From the NCBI GenBank assembly GCA_014338405.1, contig JTDE01000294.1, positions 134,710 through 198,709 on the forward strand: a stretch of 64,000 nt of DNA. Direction: 5' to 3'. The first letter of the stretch is position 1, and every line of letters starts with the position of its first letter. The notes under the pieces were generated by a model. That model was not told the origin of the DNA. It saw nothing but the letters and a program-made list of their open reading frames with translations, and searched no databases. Of the stretch, positions 47,290 through 59,520 are shown piece by piece. Source of the stretch: Paragonimus skrjabini miyazakii. Its lineage: Eukaryota; Platyhelminthes; Trematoda; Plagiorchiida; Troglotrematidae. Position numbers and translations under genes: made by a program.

Positions 47290-48591
47290 GACAAGGTCCT
47301 CTGGAAGGTCATTGAAGCTCCAACAAGAGGCGTGAGGATCCCCTCAAATACTAAGGATGAAGAGCTGAAGATAATTGCATCCCAATGGAGAAGAGTTGGC
47401 TTAAACAGTGCGGGCGTATTGACGTGGAAGCGTGGCGTTGGGTGCTCTTGCGTGGTAGTCATTTCGAGACAATTGAGGAAGAAACTTGTGGCATACTGTC
47501 ATGAAATGGCACACACCGAATGCACTAGAACATACGATCTGCTGCAACAAATAGCGTATTGGCCGAAGATGGAGGAGGATGTGACAGCTTACGTGTTTGC
47601 ATGCCAACAGTGTCAGTTACTGAAAGGTGATAATCAGGGAGCCCAACAGCCCTTACAGCCAATACCAGTCTCCGAAATCGGTGAATTCTGGTCGATGAAT
47701 CTTATGGGCCCAGTTCCACTGAGCGCCCGCTGTGACCAGTACGTTCAGGTCATGACAGAACCCTTTACCCGTTGGATCGAGGCGACTGGCGTTCCGGATC
47801 AAAAAGCATCTACGGTTGGAGACATGGTGATGAAGCACATCGTAGCAAACCACGGTGTACCGCAGGCGATCTTGACAGATCAGGGACCATGCTTTGAAAG
47901 CGAGGAGTTTCGAACACGCTTGCAACAATTGGGAATCAGGCGCATCCGAACGACACCATATCACTCGCAGACGAACGACCTAACTGAACGTAACAACCGA
48001 ACGGTCAAAGAATGGTTATCAGCCAAAAGAGGTGAGGAGTCTGCGTTATTGACACATCGGGCGTCTGTGCAGGCGAACACGAAGGAATCTCCATTTCAAC
48101 TGATTTACGGTAAAACCCCTCGACTTCCTGTGGATGAGGACATTGGAATATGGCCAGAGTGCAGCGATTCCACTAAAGAATTGGTTGCCGAAAGAGCCAA
48201 ACGGAATCTGTAAGCATCACGGGTACGCACAAAAGAGCAATCCGCAATGCCATGGCTCGACAAACCTAGAATGTTCAACGTAGGTGATCATCGGAACACG
48301 GGCGCCAGCGGCCCAGGATCAAGAAAACTTCTGCTCAAATTGAAAGGTCCGTATTTGTTAATCTCCAGACGAGGCTCAGTATACGCGATCGAGAAGGACG
48401 GGGAGACGAAACGAGTGCATGATAGTGAATTAGCAACGTGGCACGAGTTGCCGGCGCAGCAAACCAGAAGATCGATAATCCGGGAGGAAACACCGCGTCG
48501 ATCGGAGAGGGTTTGTCAACAGAGGGAGAGAAACCAAGGAACCTCAGAAGGAGAAGGAGTGTTGTATGACAGGCAGTTTCGTTGTGAGTAG
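47290..48591 (+). pseudogene. Gypsy integrase with GPY module
   Basis: Frame 1. The zinc-binding HHCC region reads HEMAH, then CQQC (about 47500-47620). In the core the first catalytic Asp, normally in WSMDL, is Asn here (WSMNL, about 47689). The second Asp is kept (LTDQGPCFES) and the Glu is kept (NDLTERNNRT). After KEWLSAKRGE about a dozen or more usual residues are missing before RASVQANTKESPFQLIYG. A stop lies at 48211. The C-terminal domain follows in frame (GDHRNTG, then KLLLKLKGPYLL, a GPY module that contacts DNA or host proteins). The frame ends at 48591 inside the 3' LTR stub. Inactive. Confidence 0.92.
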
Positions 48592-48621
48592 TATACTGCT
48601 CACATGTTGCTTGTAGTAACA
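48563..48621 (+). repeat. Truncated 3' LTR of the Gypsy element
   Basis: About 57 bp match the first part of the 5' LTR (44457 onward) with several differences. After about 48621 no similarity is seen, although the 5' LTR appears to continue for about 250 bp more. The rest of the 3' LTR is missing. Confidence 0.7.
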
Positions 48622-51600
48622 TTTACGCACAAAGAAGTAGGTTGGTTCGACTTCTGGTGGAACTTTCAACAGCTTAGTTTTGACAAACAAATTCCGTCAC
48701 TGTTTGAGTACATCAACAGTGCGCATAGATCTCTCTCTGTTGTGTTTGCGAAATATACCTAGTACACACACACTATTCCGTTAACCTCATTGATGCCAAC
48801 AACTCAAAATGCACAGACATATTCACAGACATACTGCACGAACAGTGGACACAGGACAGCGTTGTAGTTCAAACGATTACACACGTTTGAGTGAATTCGT
48901 CGAAGTGTGATACACTTATACTTTGTCGGAACACTGTTATCAAATTAACGTTTTCAGAATTTCTTTCTTAAGTCAATACCTACACTTTATTTTTTGTCTC
49001 TAACCTACTGTGTCTTTTTTCACCACTTAGCAGCATTTACTTCATATACCAGATAAAAAATTGACCATCAATAAGTGTTTCTGTCGAACAGAATCATCGT
49101 GGAAAATGTCTGAACCACTACGGTTTTTACGTGTAATGCGGTGCCTAGTCGGGTCACCCCAGAGCTCGAACCCTTGATCGCAGAGGGACGCCTACGAATT
49201 ATGCATCACGTAAGCGAAACACACGTGGGCATCATGGTAATCAATTTTAACATCGTTCATTAACCCCACACACTTGTTCTGTTCATCGTGTTTACCGTCC
49301 GTCAGTGTATCGTTTCGCAGTTTGACATCAGTTAACGTTGACTGAGCGTTTATTACATAAGTGTCATGGGTAAAAGGCCACAACTCTTCATTCTCCCACG
49401 ACACGAAATACACCGATTTGTCTGTTTTTATGCCGATCATTTCAACCGAGTGGAGTAATACCATTTAAGCTGCCAGTTGATAACAGTTACCTTCACCACA
49501 AAAGTTCAGCTTAGTTATTCGTCAGATAATTTTGTTGACAAATAATCATTTGTGAATAGAACCCATTTTTTGGTCAACTTCTGATGGTACGTCCAATTTT
49601 GTAACTGAGTGTTTTACTGAAACCATTATCCACACAGTAATGGATAAAGACCGAAGCAGTCGGATTACAACGGACTGGAGCATTACTGTTGCAGTAAAAC
49701 CTATCCATATAATAAGGGTAATAAGTACTAATAATCATACGTGAGATCGGATTTACATATGGTGTTAAGGCAGTGCTGACGTGAAACTGACTGGGCATTA
49801 AAATTGACGAGGCCGTATCCGCTTCTGGGACTCTTACTTGATCCAGATGGAGCTGCTTGCAATGGAACAGAGATAGGTTTACAATGGTTTTCGATGTGAT
49901 ACTTCTACCTCGCTTTCTTTGCATGCAGAGGTTTCGAACCAAAGTGTTTTACAAGCCACCGACAAGTCGAACGGGTGAAATTAAAGTCGTTATCTTGATA
50001 ACATCACTGGTGATGCAGTTTTATACATGTAAACTGAACTAGTACGCCACATTCTTGGATGAGTCAGTCTTACAGCTGATACGTTGAAGTGGCTGCTAGT
50101 AAAAGAATATTTTCAGGATTTGGAAATCCCTTGACTTTTGTATCGCTTAAGTAAATAGATGAATTTAACAATAATATCACCTTTTCAAATAATCAGCAAT
50201 ATTAAACCTAACAAATCTGACGCAGACAAAATAATACACGAAGGAAGGGTGACAATTCTGAAACGAAGGTTAATAAACATGATCCGAATGCGAACCGAAA
50301 ACTTACTGTGAAGAGTTCTTAGCATCATGCCTACAAAGCTGATGTTTACACATTCAAAAGGATAGCATTGTGCATGGTCGCAAACAAGCGGTGTCACAAA
50401 TTACGAATGATAATTTAACAAATACGCAAATGGCAGCATACACGATTTTTTGAGAGCCCCAGTGACACTGACACCCTAACATTAATTATCACAACCATGG
50501 GAACGATTACGTATGGAGTCTACAGGCTCCATGAACGAATATACCTCATCGGTGCTCATTCAACTGGGGGCCGGGTAACTCCTATATCAGATAACCAATT
50601 AGGTAATCGTGTTGTATGGTTCACGGGCAGCATACAAGGCATAGATGGCAGTTATACTGGTCCTTCTCATACAAACGCTATATGTGCCATTACAAAATAA
50701 GCGAAAAATTATATTATTGGCCTTCTCGCTTTGCACCGCAAAACATGTTAGTTGGACGAGCGGCCCAGATGATTGAGCGCGTAACAGACATACTCGGATG
50801 TAATGTTTCCATTAGGGCAAATCTGTTTTTGTTTGTTTGCCTAATTACACAACAACCTACGACCTATCTTTGCCCCTCAGAAGAACAAACTAGCTGGAAG
50901 TTACGTTTTCTACTGAACCTGCCGTGCAAAGGTTAAGTTAACGCTAAACTCCCCGAAATGAAAACTCGAAATGATTACAAGGCAACATTTCGAAATTTAG
51001 AAAGTGTGGAGTTAATTAGTCAATGTCAGAATCCAGACGATCACACTGAATTAAAATGAAAAATTTGCCGTACAAAATGGACAAAAGGTTACTCGGTTCT
51101 TGGGGCCTTCAAAGCAACGATATTCAGACTGTCTGCATTCCTGACTGGTCAAACCTACAGCCTTAGCAAAAAGGTGGTCAAGTGGGGAATTGAGAATGGT
51201 TGTCTGTCTAGGAATTTTATCAGGAGGTGGAAGGCATATATTGGCCAACTATAAACTGGACAGATCACAACGAACGTAGCTCAGAACATGACCAGAGAAA
51301 AGCTGACTGATACCAGCCGGATTTATCCAAAACGTGTTGACAGATGGTTATAAACGGCGTGTCCATTTTTAACAGCGTTCATCACCATATTCGCCAACAG
51401 ACATGCATGTAGATCTATCGATCCCCGTTGTTCACGGACAGTTAAATGCATCTTTGCTCTCCTGATGATCCCACTGTGATTACCAGTCAAACAGACAGAG
51501 CTATCTCCACTTTACCCATTGAACACAGAGTTGGTTTTCCCGCTGCATTCTCAATCTCAATGGTTAGTTGTCCGACACACTTCGGTCCAAATGTGAGACT

Positions 51601-54600
51601 GTATGAAGTTTGCGCCTTGGTGTGTTTCCTCTCACTTGGGTGTGCGCTCCAACTCTAGTGGACGTTGACGGTATCCACGTAGCAATTAGCTTATCAGCAT
51701 GGAGGAAGTCAATTCATTTGCATACACTATCACTTGTAAACTGCATCGCAACACCTGTGGTTGAATATACACACTTCCTGTTCACTGCGCACCTGCAGAA
51801 AGAAGCTCGCGATGGTTTTCTACTAAAACCACCCGAGTATGTTAACAGCAGAACAGTTCGGAGCGAAATGTTTATCTAACAAGTGAAGGTGTATCTTTAA
51901 TGTTATGATCTAAACCAAGACGGCAATAGCATATAACGCTGCTTGCTGTACAGAGTTCCCGCAGTGAATGCCTAAACTGACTCTGTTTCGGCAGCCTGTT
52001 GGTGAGAAGACAAGGTTCGTCCATCAGTATATTTTTGAGCAAACATTTCTGAAACTTCTATTTATAAAACAAAACAAACCTTTTTTTCTAAAGGAGTAAG
52101 AATGGCGTAGTTGGTATACCTGTTCATTAAGGTACATGTGTTTGACATAGTTCAGTAAATATACAAAGTTTCAGTCAACCCACCGAAAGTAGCCTACCAG
52201 AAAAGTCTAACAACAGTCGAACTAATTACAAACAGAATGTTTTTGCTCACAAACTCACAACTCCCGGCACATCGAGTGGCGTACACGCCGATATCGTCCA
52301 TGCACACACAGAAAATGAGATTGGTCGCAGGACATAATTATAAGCCATATTTAGAAGGATGATTGATGAATACTATGACCTTGGTTTTGACTATTCACTA
52401 ACTTCAGCTTATCTGACCAAACCAGAAGTAATATGAAAAATGTTTTTACTTTTCTGTTTAACTAAAACAAATATTTAGGTGGACATTGTAAAAAGAATAC
52501 CAATCAGCATTCGTAACCTTTGTTGGAAAACTGCTTCCCTATGATGGACACCTCATCATATATACAAGAATATGACACTGTAAAAGGGATTACCGAAGGG
52601 GGCGTAATAAAGTCTCTCTGCAAATTTTCGTTCACAGAACGTTTTATTACAGGTATATATATAGGTATATCATCGCACAATCTACTGCATCCAGTAAACA
52701 TACGTAATGGAAAGTATACTAAGACAGAAGGCTAATTAACGTACATTGGTTTCATCTTTGGAAAAATGTCACAGTTGCAACTCGAGGAGCTACTGAGTCC
52801 AGAAGGGCCCCAGGAAGGGAACTGAAAAGATTTTCATATAGGACCCTGGGGTATTCTTGTCCCAGATATTAACAACTATGGCTGAAGATGCAGAAGGCTA
52901 ATGATTGAAAAGTATGAGGATTGCACACAGCATCACAGTGTTGTGAAGCCAAGTTTCAAAGCTCTCCAAAGAACTTTATTAAACTGGGACTACCACAGTC
53001 ACCGTACACATGATGTAGTTCGGTAACTTTTCATCAGCTGTCTTAGGTTACTTTTGTGATACTGGTATACCTACTGCGGAAAGGGAAGTTTGTAGAACAG
53101 CATGAGTTGAACAAATTAGAAGTAGCCTTATAGAAGCAAGTCAAATTAATGCTTGTGAAAATAATGCACCACAGTGAAATTACTGCAATGCAAAGAGTCG
53201 CAGTAAGTGCGATACGAGTCTAACCGAGGTGTTCACCATGAAACCGTCAATAAATTTCATGTGTACGCATCAACAACAAAAGGAATGAAGAATGAATTGG
53301 ATGAATGACAACAGCTTTCAGGTCAGATAAGTAGTAGATCCACCACAATACCGGTTTGCAATAGAAACAAGAAAACTAGGTGTAAAGGAACTGCAACAAT
53401 CAGACCCCAACTAACTGCTTTGTGCACGCGAATTAAGATTCGGTTCATTTGTAGAAACGGCTCCAATGATAAGTAGTGTTTTATTTCGTTTGTAAGAAAA
53501 ACGACCTCGGATGAGCTAATTGTCACTTCTAGAGGAGATGATTTTATAACATTGTTGGCACAATCAAACTTCAAACGAAGGGAATGCTTCAAAAATGCTC
53601 ACTGATACATGTATCAATGAGCCACATAGATCTGCTGACGTAAATATAACCATGAACATTCTCCAGTCCGCAGACAACATTAAAGCAGTCTAGTCGGGCT
53701 GTATCGTGACAAATGTTATAGTTTAGGAGATACCATTTAGACGATTACTGCTTTAACTAGATCAGATTTCATCATTCTTGGTTTGCTAAATTCTGATTTA
53801 GGTTGCCTTGCAAATGTGTCCCTCAGGTCACCCGTTCCAGACGGTCAATCTCAAATATTAATCCTTACATACTATGTGCATATCAGGATTTGCGAAGGGC
53901 CACACACCAAACACATCACTAGCGTGAATCATCTACACTTTGGTCGTTGTTGGTTTGGAGTGGTACGGAGAAATATTTCACAGTAAACATTAAAACAAAT
54001 TTCTTGGTAGGGTTTAGATCGGCTTTCAGCCTATTAGTGAGTTTTGTGAAGAATGATCACGGATGGATCTATTCCGTGTAATGAGGCTCCCTTGGGTTAA
54101 TACGTGGTTCTCCTAAGTTTGATCTGACATGTCTGCCATTAGCGTTCTTTCTGTGAAAGGACAGGATTATAGAGCTTTAAAACTCATACTATGTGATTCG
54201 ATGGGATACATCTCTTCAATGAAGATACGCGCTACCGAAACCTTCCGTACCTCGCAAAGGAATTTAGCGGATAGTAGAGTTTTTCCGGCGTCTCTCCGGC
54301 TGTACCCACAATTCTCTGGACCATGTTAAGCACAATATCTTATTCCCTCTTGAAAACTGATGTTGTTCATGCAAATCCTCGGTAGATGCCTTATTTCTTT
54401 TACAAAATCCGTAAGATAATGAAAACGACTGCCATCAAACATTACTTAAAGTTGCCGCCGCACCAATATTTAAAAGCAAATTATCTCATTTCTTTTACAA
54501 AATTAATTTCTACCTTTTATTGTCTTGGCTTTTTACTCATCAAGTTTAAGTTCAAAGGGTTGCGTTAGATCACACATTTGCTTGCAGTTTACGAAGCCAA

Positions 54601-56760
54601 ATATATGTCAAATTAGAACATGTTTGAAGAAAATAAATACCACAGATTCGAGTTACTTTATTTAAATATCGTCTTTAGAAAGTGTTTTTGCATAAACCTT
54701 GAGTGTTGTTCTCTTTCTTGTTTTTTGGAAGCAACTGTCCGAACCACTGCACCAGCAAACTCATGTTTAAAACCACCTGGCTGACATATACAGATCCTTA
54801 CCTACCGTAACTGGTCATTAGTGGGTTGTAGTTCAGAACTCAGTTACGACAAGAATATACATGTAAAATCCGTTCGTTTTTATCAACCAAGTAGCCGATT
54901 AATTTTACACATCCACTGATTTGTTCATAATTCATTAACTCAAAATTAAATGACAATTAACAATAAAGGGTATTTCGTCCACACATTCCGTTCTTCCACA
55001 CATATAATGTAATCATGGCTTGAGAGAGCAATACAAAATCTAACAAACTTGAGGTCTGGGCGGTACAAGTTTTCACTTGGCAAATGGGAACTATCAGTTA
55101 TATACTTCAGCTCAAACACCGCTTGTTATGTATGAGTAAATTGGCACAATATGCGTAAAAATCTGTCTGTGTTGACAAGCTAGTTCGCCGAAATACTCGC
55201 AGAATTTACTAACATTGTAAACTAAAACTTGAGATAAGTTACACTATTTCATCCGGTAAACTTTAGTGGTAGTTGATAACTAGAAAGCTTTACAACATAA
55301 CCACTACTTCTGTGTGACCTGGAATATTTTTAAGTAAGATTATGCATATTATTGATTTGTGTGACTACGATGGTTGAAGTAGTTACCACATCAGATAGTT
55401 TTAGACGGTCGAGATGGGTTGTATATTTCGAAGGTGTTTTATATGTGGATGGAACTTTAAACCACACCGTCAAAACGCAACATTGGAAGCAAGTTAATAA
55501 CCTGGCAACAATACCATTTGGACAAAGGATAGATGTATTCCCTGCGTTGTAACAGTATGGATAACTGATAGCTAAAAAGCATCCTTTTCACCTTAGCATC
55601 TGAAGATATTTCATAACTCAGATCCTTCAAGAACGTTAAATAATCTTGCGAGGACGGTGATGGCAAACGTAACAAAACGCATTGTCAAAAAGGATGTACA
55701 AGAAATCTGTCTACTTGAGATCGGCAATCAAAAGTTGCTAACCACAAAAAACTGGAAGGTTTGTTGACTTACAAGGACGCCAGCTAACCATGATGAATAT
55801 AAGGGGAAGCTGTTTTCGCCATCAGGAAAGTTCGTGTGAACAGTCGGTATGCATCCTGTGTATTCTCCTTCTGCTTTTCAAACTATAGTATACGTAGGGC
55901 ATGAGTAAAAACATGTTAGTCAGCGTTTATCAGAATTATTTCGCAAAGAATGCCTTTGTTGTCACGTTGATTGACTGACTTTGTCAAATAGTATTTGTGT
56001 GTAATTTCAGATGATAATTCCATTACATCATATTTTTTGTTCTCGAATTCATTTGAACATTTATTGTTATGACGATTTATTGATGGTTAAACCAAAGATA
56101 TGTTGTGGTGCTCAATGACTGATCAATTCTGCATCTTTTTATCTATGTCGATCGAAATAGTCAATATTAACGTGTCATTATTTTTGTTCACGTGATGCGG
56201 AACTGGGCTTGTCGAGATTTGGTGGAAATTGATTAATCCGCTTTTCTTGCCAAACGTCTGATGTGTACACTTTTATTTTCTGTACGTTTACAACTTCGTT
56301 CAAAGAATCGCAAACATTTCGCAAGTATTTCCCCAATTTCGCCGTTCATTGCATTGTTCTTGTCTGGGCTCTGTAGATCTGAGAAAGCTTTCTTCTGTGA
56401 ATACGGAAATTTCGGCATTCTCAACTAAGGAAATTTAGACAGTCTATCAACCCCACAAATTTTGGCTGTACTTAGTTGAATGATTTCAAAGGTGAAGATA
56501 TCACTGTGCCTCGCTTTGTTTCGTGAAGCACAATGATGGAAATGAAACCCTCTCTGAGTGAAGGGTTCCTTTTCCTTATTAACTGGCTTTACGTATTCAA
56601 TCGTTTCGTGTATGTTACGTTTCATGCGTTTTGGCATGTTAAGTAGAAACATACCAGCACCCAAATTTGGCTGATAGAGAAAAATGTTTCTAGTTTTTCC
56701 CCAAGGATTCCGCTCTTATTGTTCATCAATAATACATCTCCCTAAATAACGTCCTGAATT
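48622..56760. other. Unassigned DNA
   Basis: Over 8 kb I recognise no gene, RNA or repeat. Frames up to 122 codons (49574-49942 minus) and 106 codons (50616-50936 plus) have no motif. At 49160-49180 a B-box-like GGGTTCGAGCTC on the minus strand lacks a partner A box. Composition is AT-rich throughout. Confidence 0.5.
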
Positions 56761-56835
56761 AGAAATACCGTGTTGATGCTGATAAATGGATTGAACATCT
56801 AGCAGGAAAAATGGGAGAACGTTACAGAAACATCA
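56761..56835 (+). repeat. Possible diverged copy of the palindrome-family repeat
   Basis: CGTGTTGATGCTGATAAATGG and onward, with GAACGTTAC about 40 bases later, resembles the block around 34505-34550 and 39700-39740 in the same order. Similarity is partial and short, so this may be chance. Confidence 0.25.
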
Positions 56836-59439
56836 AAACATTAGTTACCAGCGGGTAATTTTCATCTGTCACAAACTGCAGTGCACAGTCAACTACATGT
56901 GACCGTGGCTATGACAAGTTTTACGATTTATCTATTCATCAGACTGCAGTAGATGCAGTTGAACGGTTGAGGTAGCAGATTGGCTGTACATTTTGAAAAT
57001 ACAATCGCTAAAATGTATTCCCGAAGCGTTGTGGCTGCCTCTAACTGTGCGATGGTGGTGGATGACGCTTAATTAAAAGTGCACATGATGAATACCTGAA
57101 AAGAAGCCACCGGGGAATAGTCAGGCACGAATGTAGTGATCAACATATTGGTTAGTTTGGACACGTCACTGTTTTAAAAACGATCATTTTTACAGCAACA
57201 GTTTTCGACTACGAAAAAGGTTTACTTAGGAGGTTATCAACCAATTAACCCCATCTAATCTTTTTCGTCACCTTGTTTAGAAATGCAATACATTTGATTT
57301 CTTGCTGCGCTCTCCTTCCATTCAATATAACGTTTTAGAATTTGCTGTTATTGTTGTTGCTTTTAATGTGGAGCAGCTATATTTCTTGTGTAACAAATAC
57401 TCGTTCTTCTTCTCATCTTTCAAGTTCTCCAATAAGTTGACGATATAGTTAAGAAGTAACAAAAGGTTCTTCGTAAGCGGCATAGTTATCCCACTGGAGG
57501 AAATTCTGGCTATTTTTACAGAATGTTAATCTGTTTTGCGTATTCATAACAGTGGAACAAAGACCATGTAGAACTTTGGAAAGAGAATTTATTCCTAAAC
57601 ACAAACGTTTTAGAAGAGATGGATGAACTAAAGAAAAACAGCCATTTGGTAATTATTTCAACAATTACCTGGAATATATTGACAAAATCAACTGAGAATT
57701 CTTACTACAATGGCAATTTGCAGACAATCGATGATTGCAATTTTGTTAAACCTTCACGTTTTTTAACCCAAGTAAATCAACTGCATATTTGGACGTACTG
57801 AATGACACGGGAGACGGCAGTCACTACAGTAATTCGATCGCATCAATTCACAGTCCGGATTAAAGTCAACGCTAATTCCGAATTAGGTGTTTGTTATGGT
57901 TATTGTTTCTGGTAAAATGAGCCGATTTGAGTTGGGGGAAAGCGTTTAAATGTCAATACGTTTTCGATACACACATGCATCCTATACTGACTGTCACTGT
58001 TGTACAAGGACCTGAGTGAACAGGAATGTCAACAAACCGGCCAGACGTCCGATAACAGTCGAAAGTCACGAATTTGCAAATTTCAAACTATGTCAAGTTA
58101 GGTCCTCTCGTAACGCTATTACCTCTTGGTTGACCTAGAAACTTCCAAGTGTTGTTTACACAGTGTCACTTCAGGCAGATGTTTAAATGTCTCATATCTT
58201 CAGATTTTATGTTCATAACCATTTCGCTGACGTCAACTAGATGCTTCAACTTACGGTGGATTGTTTCTCGGTGGTCAGATAATTTCATTTTACAATGTAC
58301 ATAGCACGTCATACAATAGAGTGACCAGATTGTGGAATGCACGATGCTCTCCTCGACCAAAGTGACTGGCCCTTCATGTTCACTGACTGCAGCTCCGAAC
58401 GCCCCACGGTTACATAGTAAGTGACATTCACATTAAACCGTAAGTGCTTCGTGTAATGAAGATCCTCGATTATCTTGAAAGAGGGCTGTTCAACTACGTA
58501 GCAGAATATTTTGTAACGAATAGGTTTATAGATACATCGACTTGCACGAGGGACAGAGTAAGGTGTTGGTTTATACTTTTCCGTTTTTATGGGAGTAGGG
58601 TGTTATATCATGCAAAATGGCTAAACTCTATAAAAACCGTTTATGGAAGGGAGCGTAAAAACATTGACTAGTGTTACTGAGGTTTACCAATCTCATAGAC
58701 GATAAATGGAAGGCAATAAAGCACCACCCTACTAAATTTAATGACCTACTTTACGAGGTTGCCAATAAGTGCCTAATGCCGGTCGTTTATCACTCAGTTG
58801 CCGGTCAAGCAAAACTTCAAAATATTCTGTTCTAACTAAGATAGTTGCAATAAGGAATCTGTATGCACAACGTGAACTACCCATTCCATACTCCAGCTTA
58901 AGGGAATAAACCGTAATGCGTTTACCTTTATTGATCACAGTTATTTTATTAGGAAAAATGAACTCACTTGGCACTTAGTTATAATGCATTAGAAAATGAT
59001 CCAAATTTTCCAATTTCTCTTGTAGGGAAGTATGGCTGATTTTTATAAGCTTGCTATTGACTCATCTCTAAATACTTGCAAGAGGTATCAAATTCTTTTT
59101 GATAAATGCATGGGTTGTGCTTCCGCTCATTGATGTAGGTTTCATTGTGGAAAGCGTCCCAAGGCCTTTCTGGGATGTTCAGTAACACTTACCTTTTTGA
59201 CAACAGTTGTACAATTTATCGACTGATCTTAATAATCAATTAGTACAGTTCCCAGTTACGGTTAACATGCGGCATCAGTTAACAACGTTTGGTGGTGAAT
59301 AGGTTTGAGTAAACGATTGTTGTATTCAGGTGCCAGTTTACATATTTGAAGCAACGTCATATATATAATTCGCTGAGTAACATGTCTTTAGTGACTCGAA
59401 AGATGACAAACAATTTTTGCTGTGCAAACTGACGGTTAT
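56836..59439. other. Unassigned DNA
   Basis: No gene or repeat recognised. Frames up to 78 codons only. Confidence 0.55.
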
Positions 59440-59520
59440 AACTTAGCACTGATGAAAGTCGTCGGAAACACATCTGCGAACCACATCGATGGATTAGTAA
59501 GGCCACGTCCGTATAAACAA
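59440..59520 (+). other. Penelope-tail-like sequence with partial hammerhead strings
   Basis: CTGATGA (59449-59455) is followed nine bases later by GAAAC (59465-59469), the same word order as in the Penelope tail at 15261. I cannot form stem II or place a cleavage triplet with stem III, and no coding remnant precedes it. It may be an old tail copy or chance. Confidence 0.22.

Larger units (their letters stand above)
44457..48621 (+). mobile_element. Ty3/Gypsy LTR retrotransposon, nearly full-length, inactive
   Basis: A plus-strand element of about 4.2 kb with the order LTR, primer site, gag, protease, RT, RNase H, integrase, LTR stub. This is the Ty3/Gypsy order (integrase last). A 57-bp or so similar sequence starts at 44457 and at 48563 (TGTATGAYAGGCAGTTTCG and onward) and marks the two LTR starts. 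The coding region has nine in-frame stops (44988, 45450, 45519, 46388, 46574, 46754, 47131, 47287, 48211) and frame changes near 45690, 46197, 46400-46460 and 46800. The two LTR starts differ at several sites over this short stretch, so the insertion is not recent. A CCHC rather than CHCC knuckle argues against the CsRn1/Boudicca group. No target duplication is found. Confidence 0.93.

Noticed and set aside
49150..49190. B-box-like sequence on the minus strand, possible SINE
   Set aside because: No A box at the right distance and no similarity to either SINE family.
52806..52855. Hairpin with CCCCAGG and CCTGGGG arms, possible microRNA
   Set aside because: The stem is only 7 bp, and the flanking and inner bases do not pair.
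56200..56420. CTTCTGTGAATACGGAAATTTC resembling 35405-35430
   Set aside because: The similarity covers only about 20 bp and does not extend to either side.
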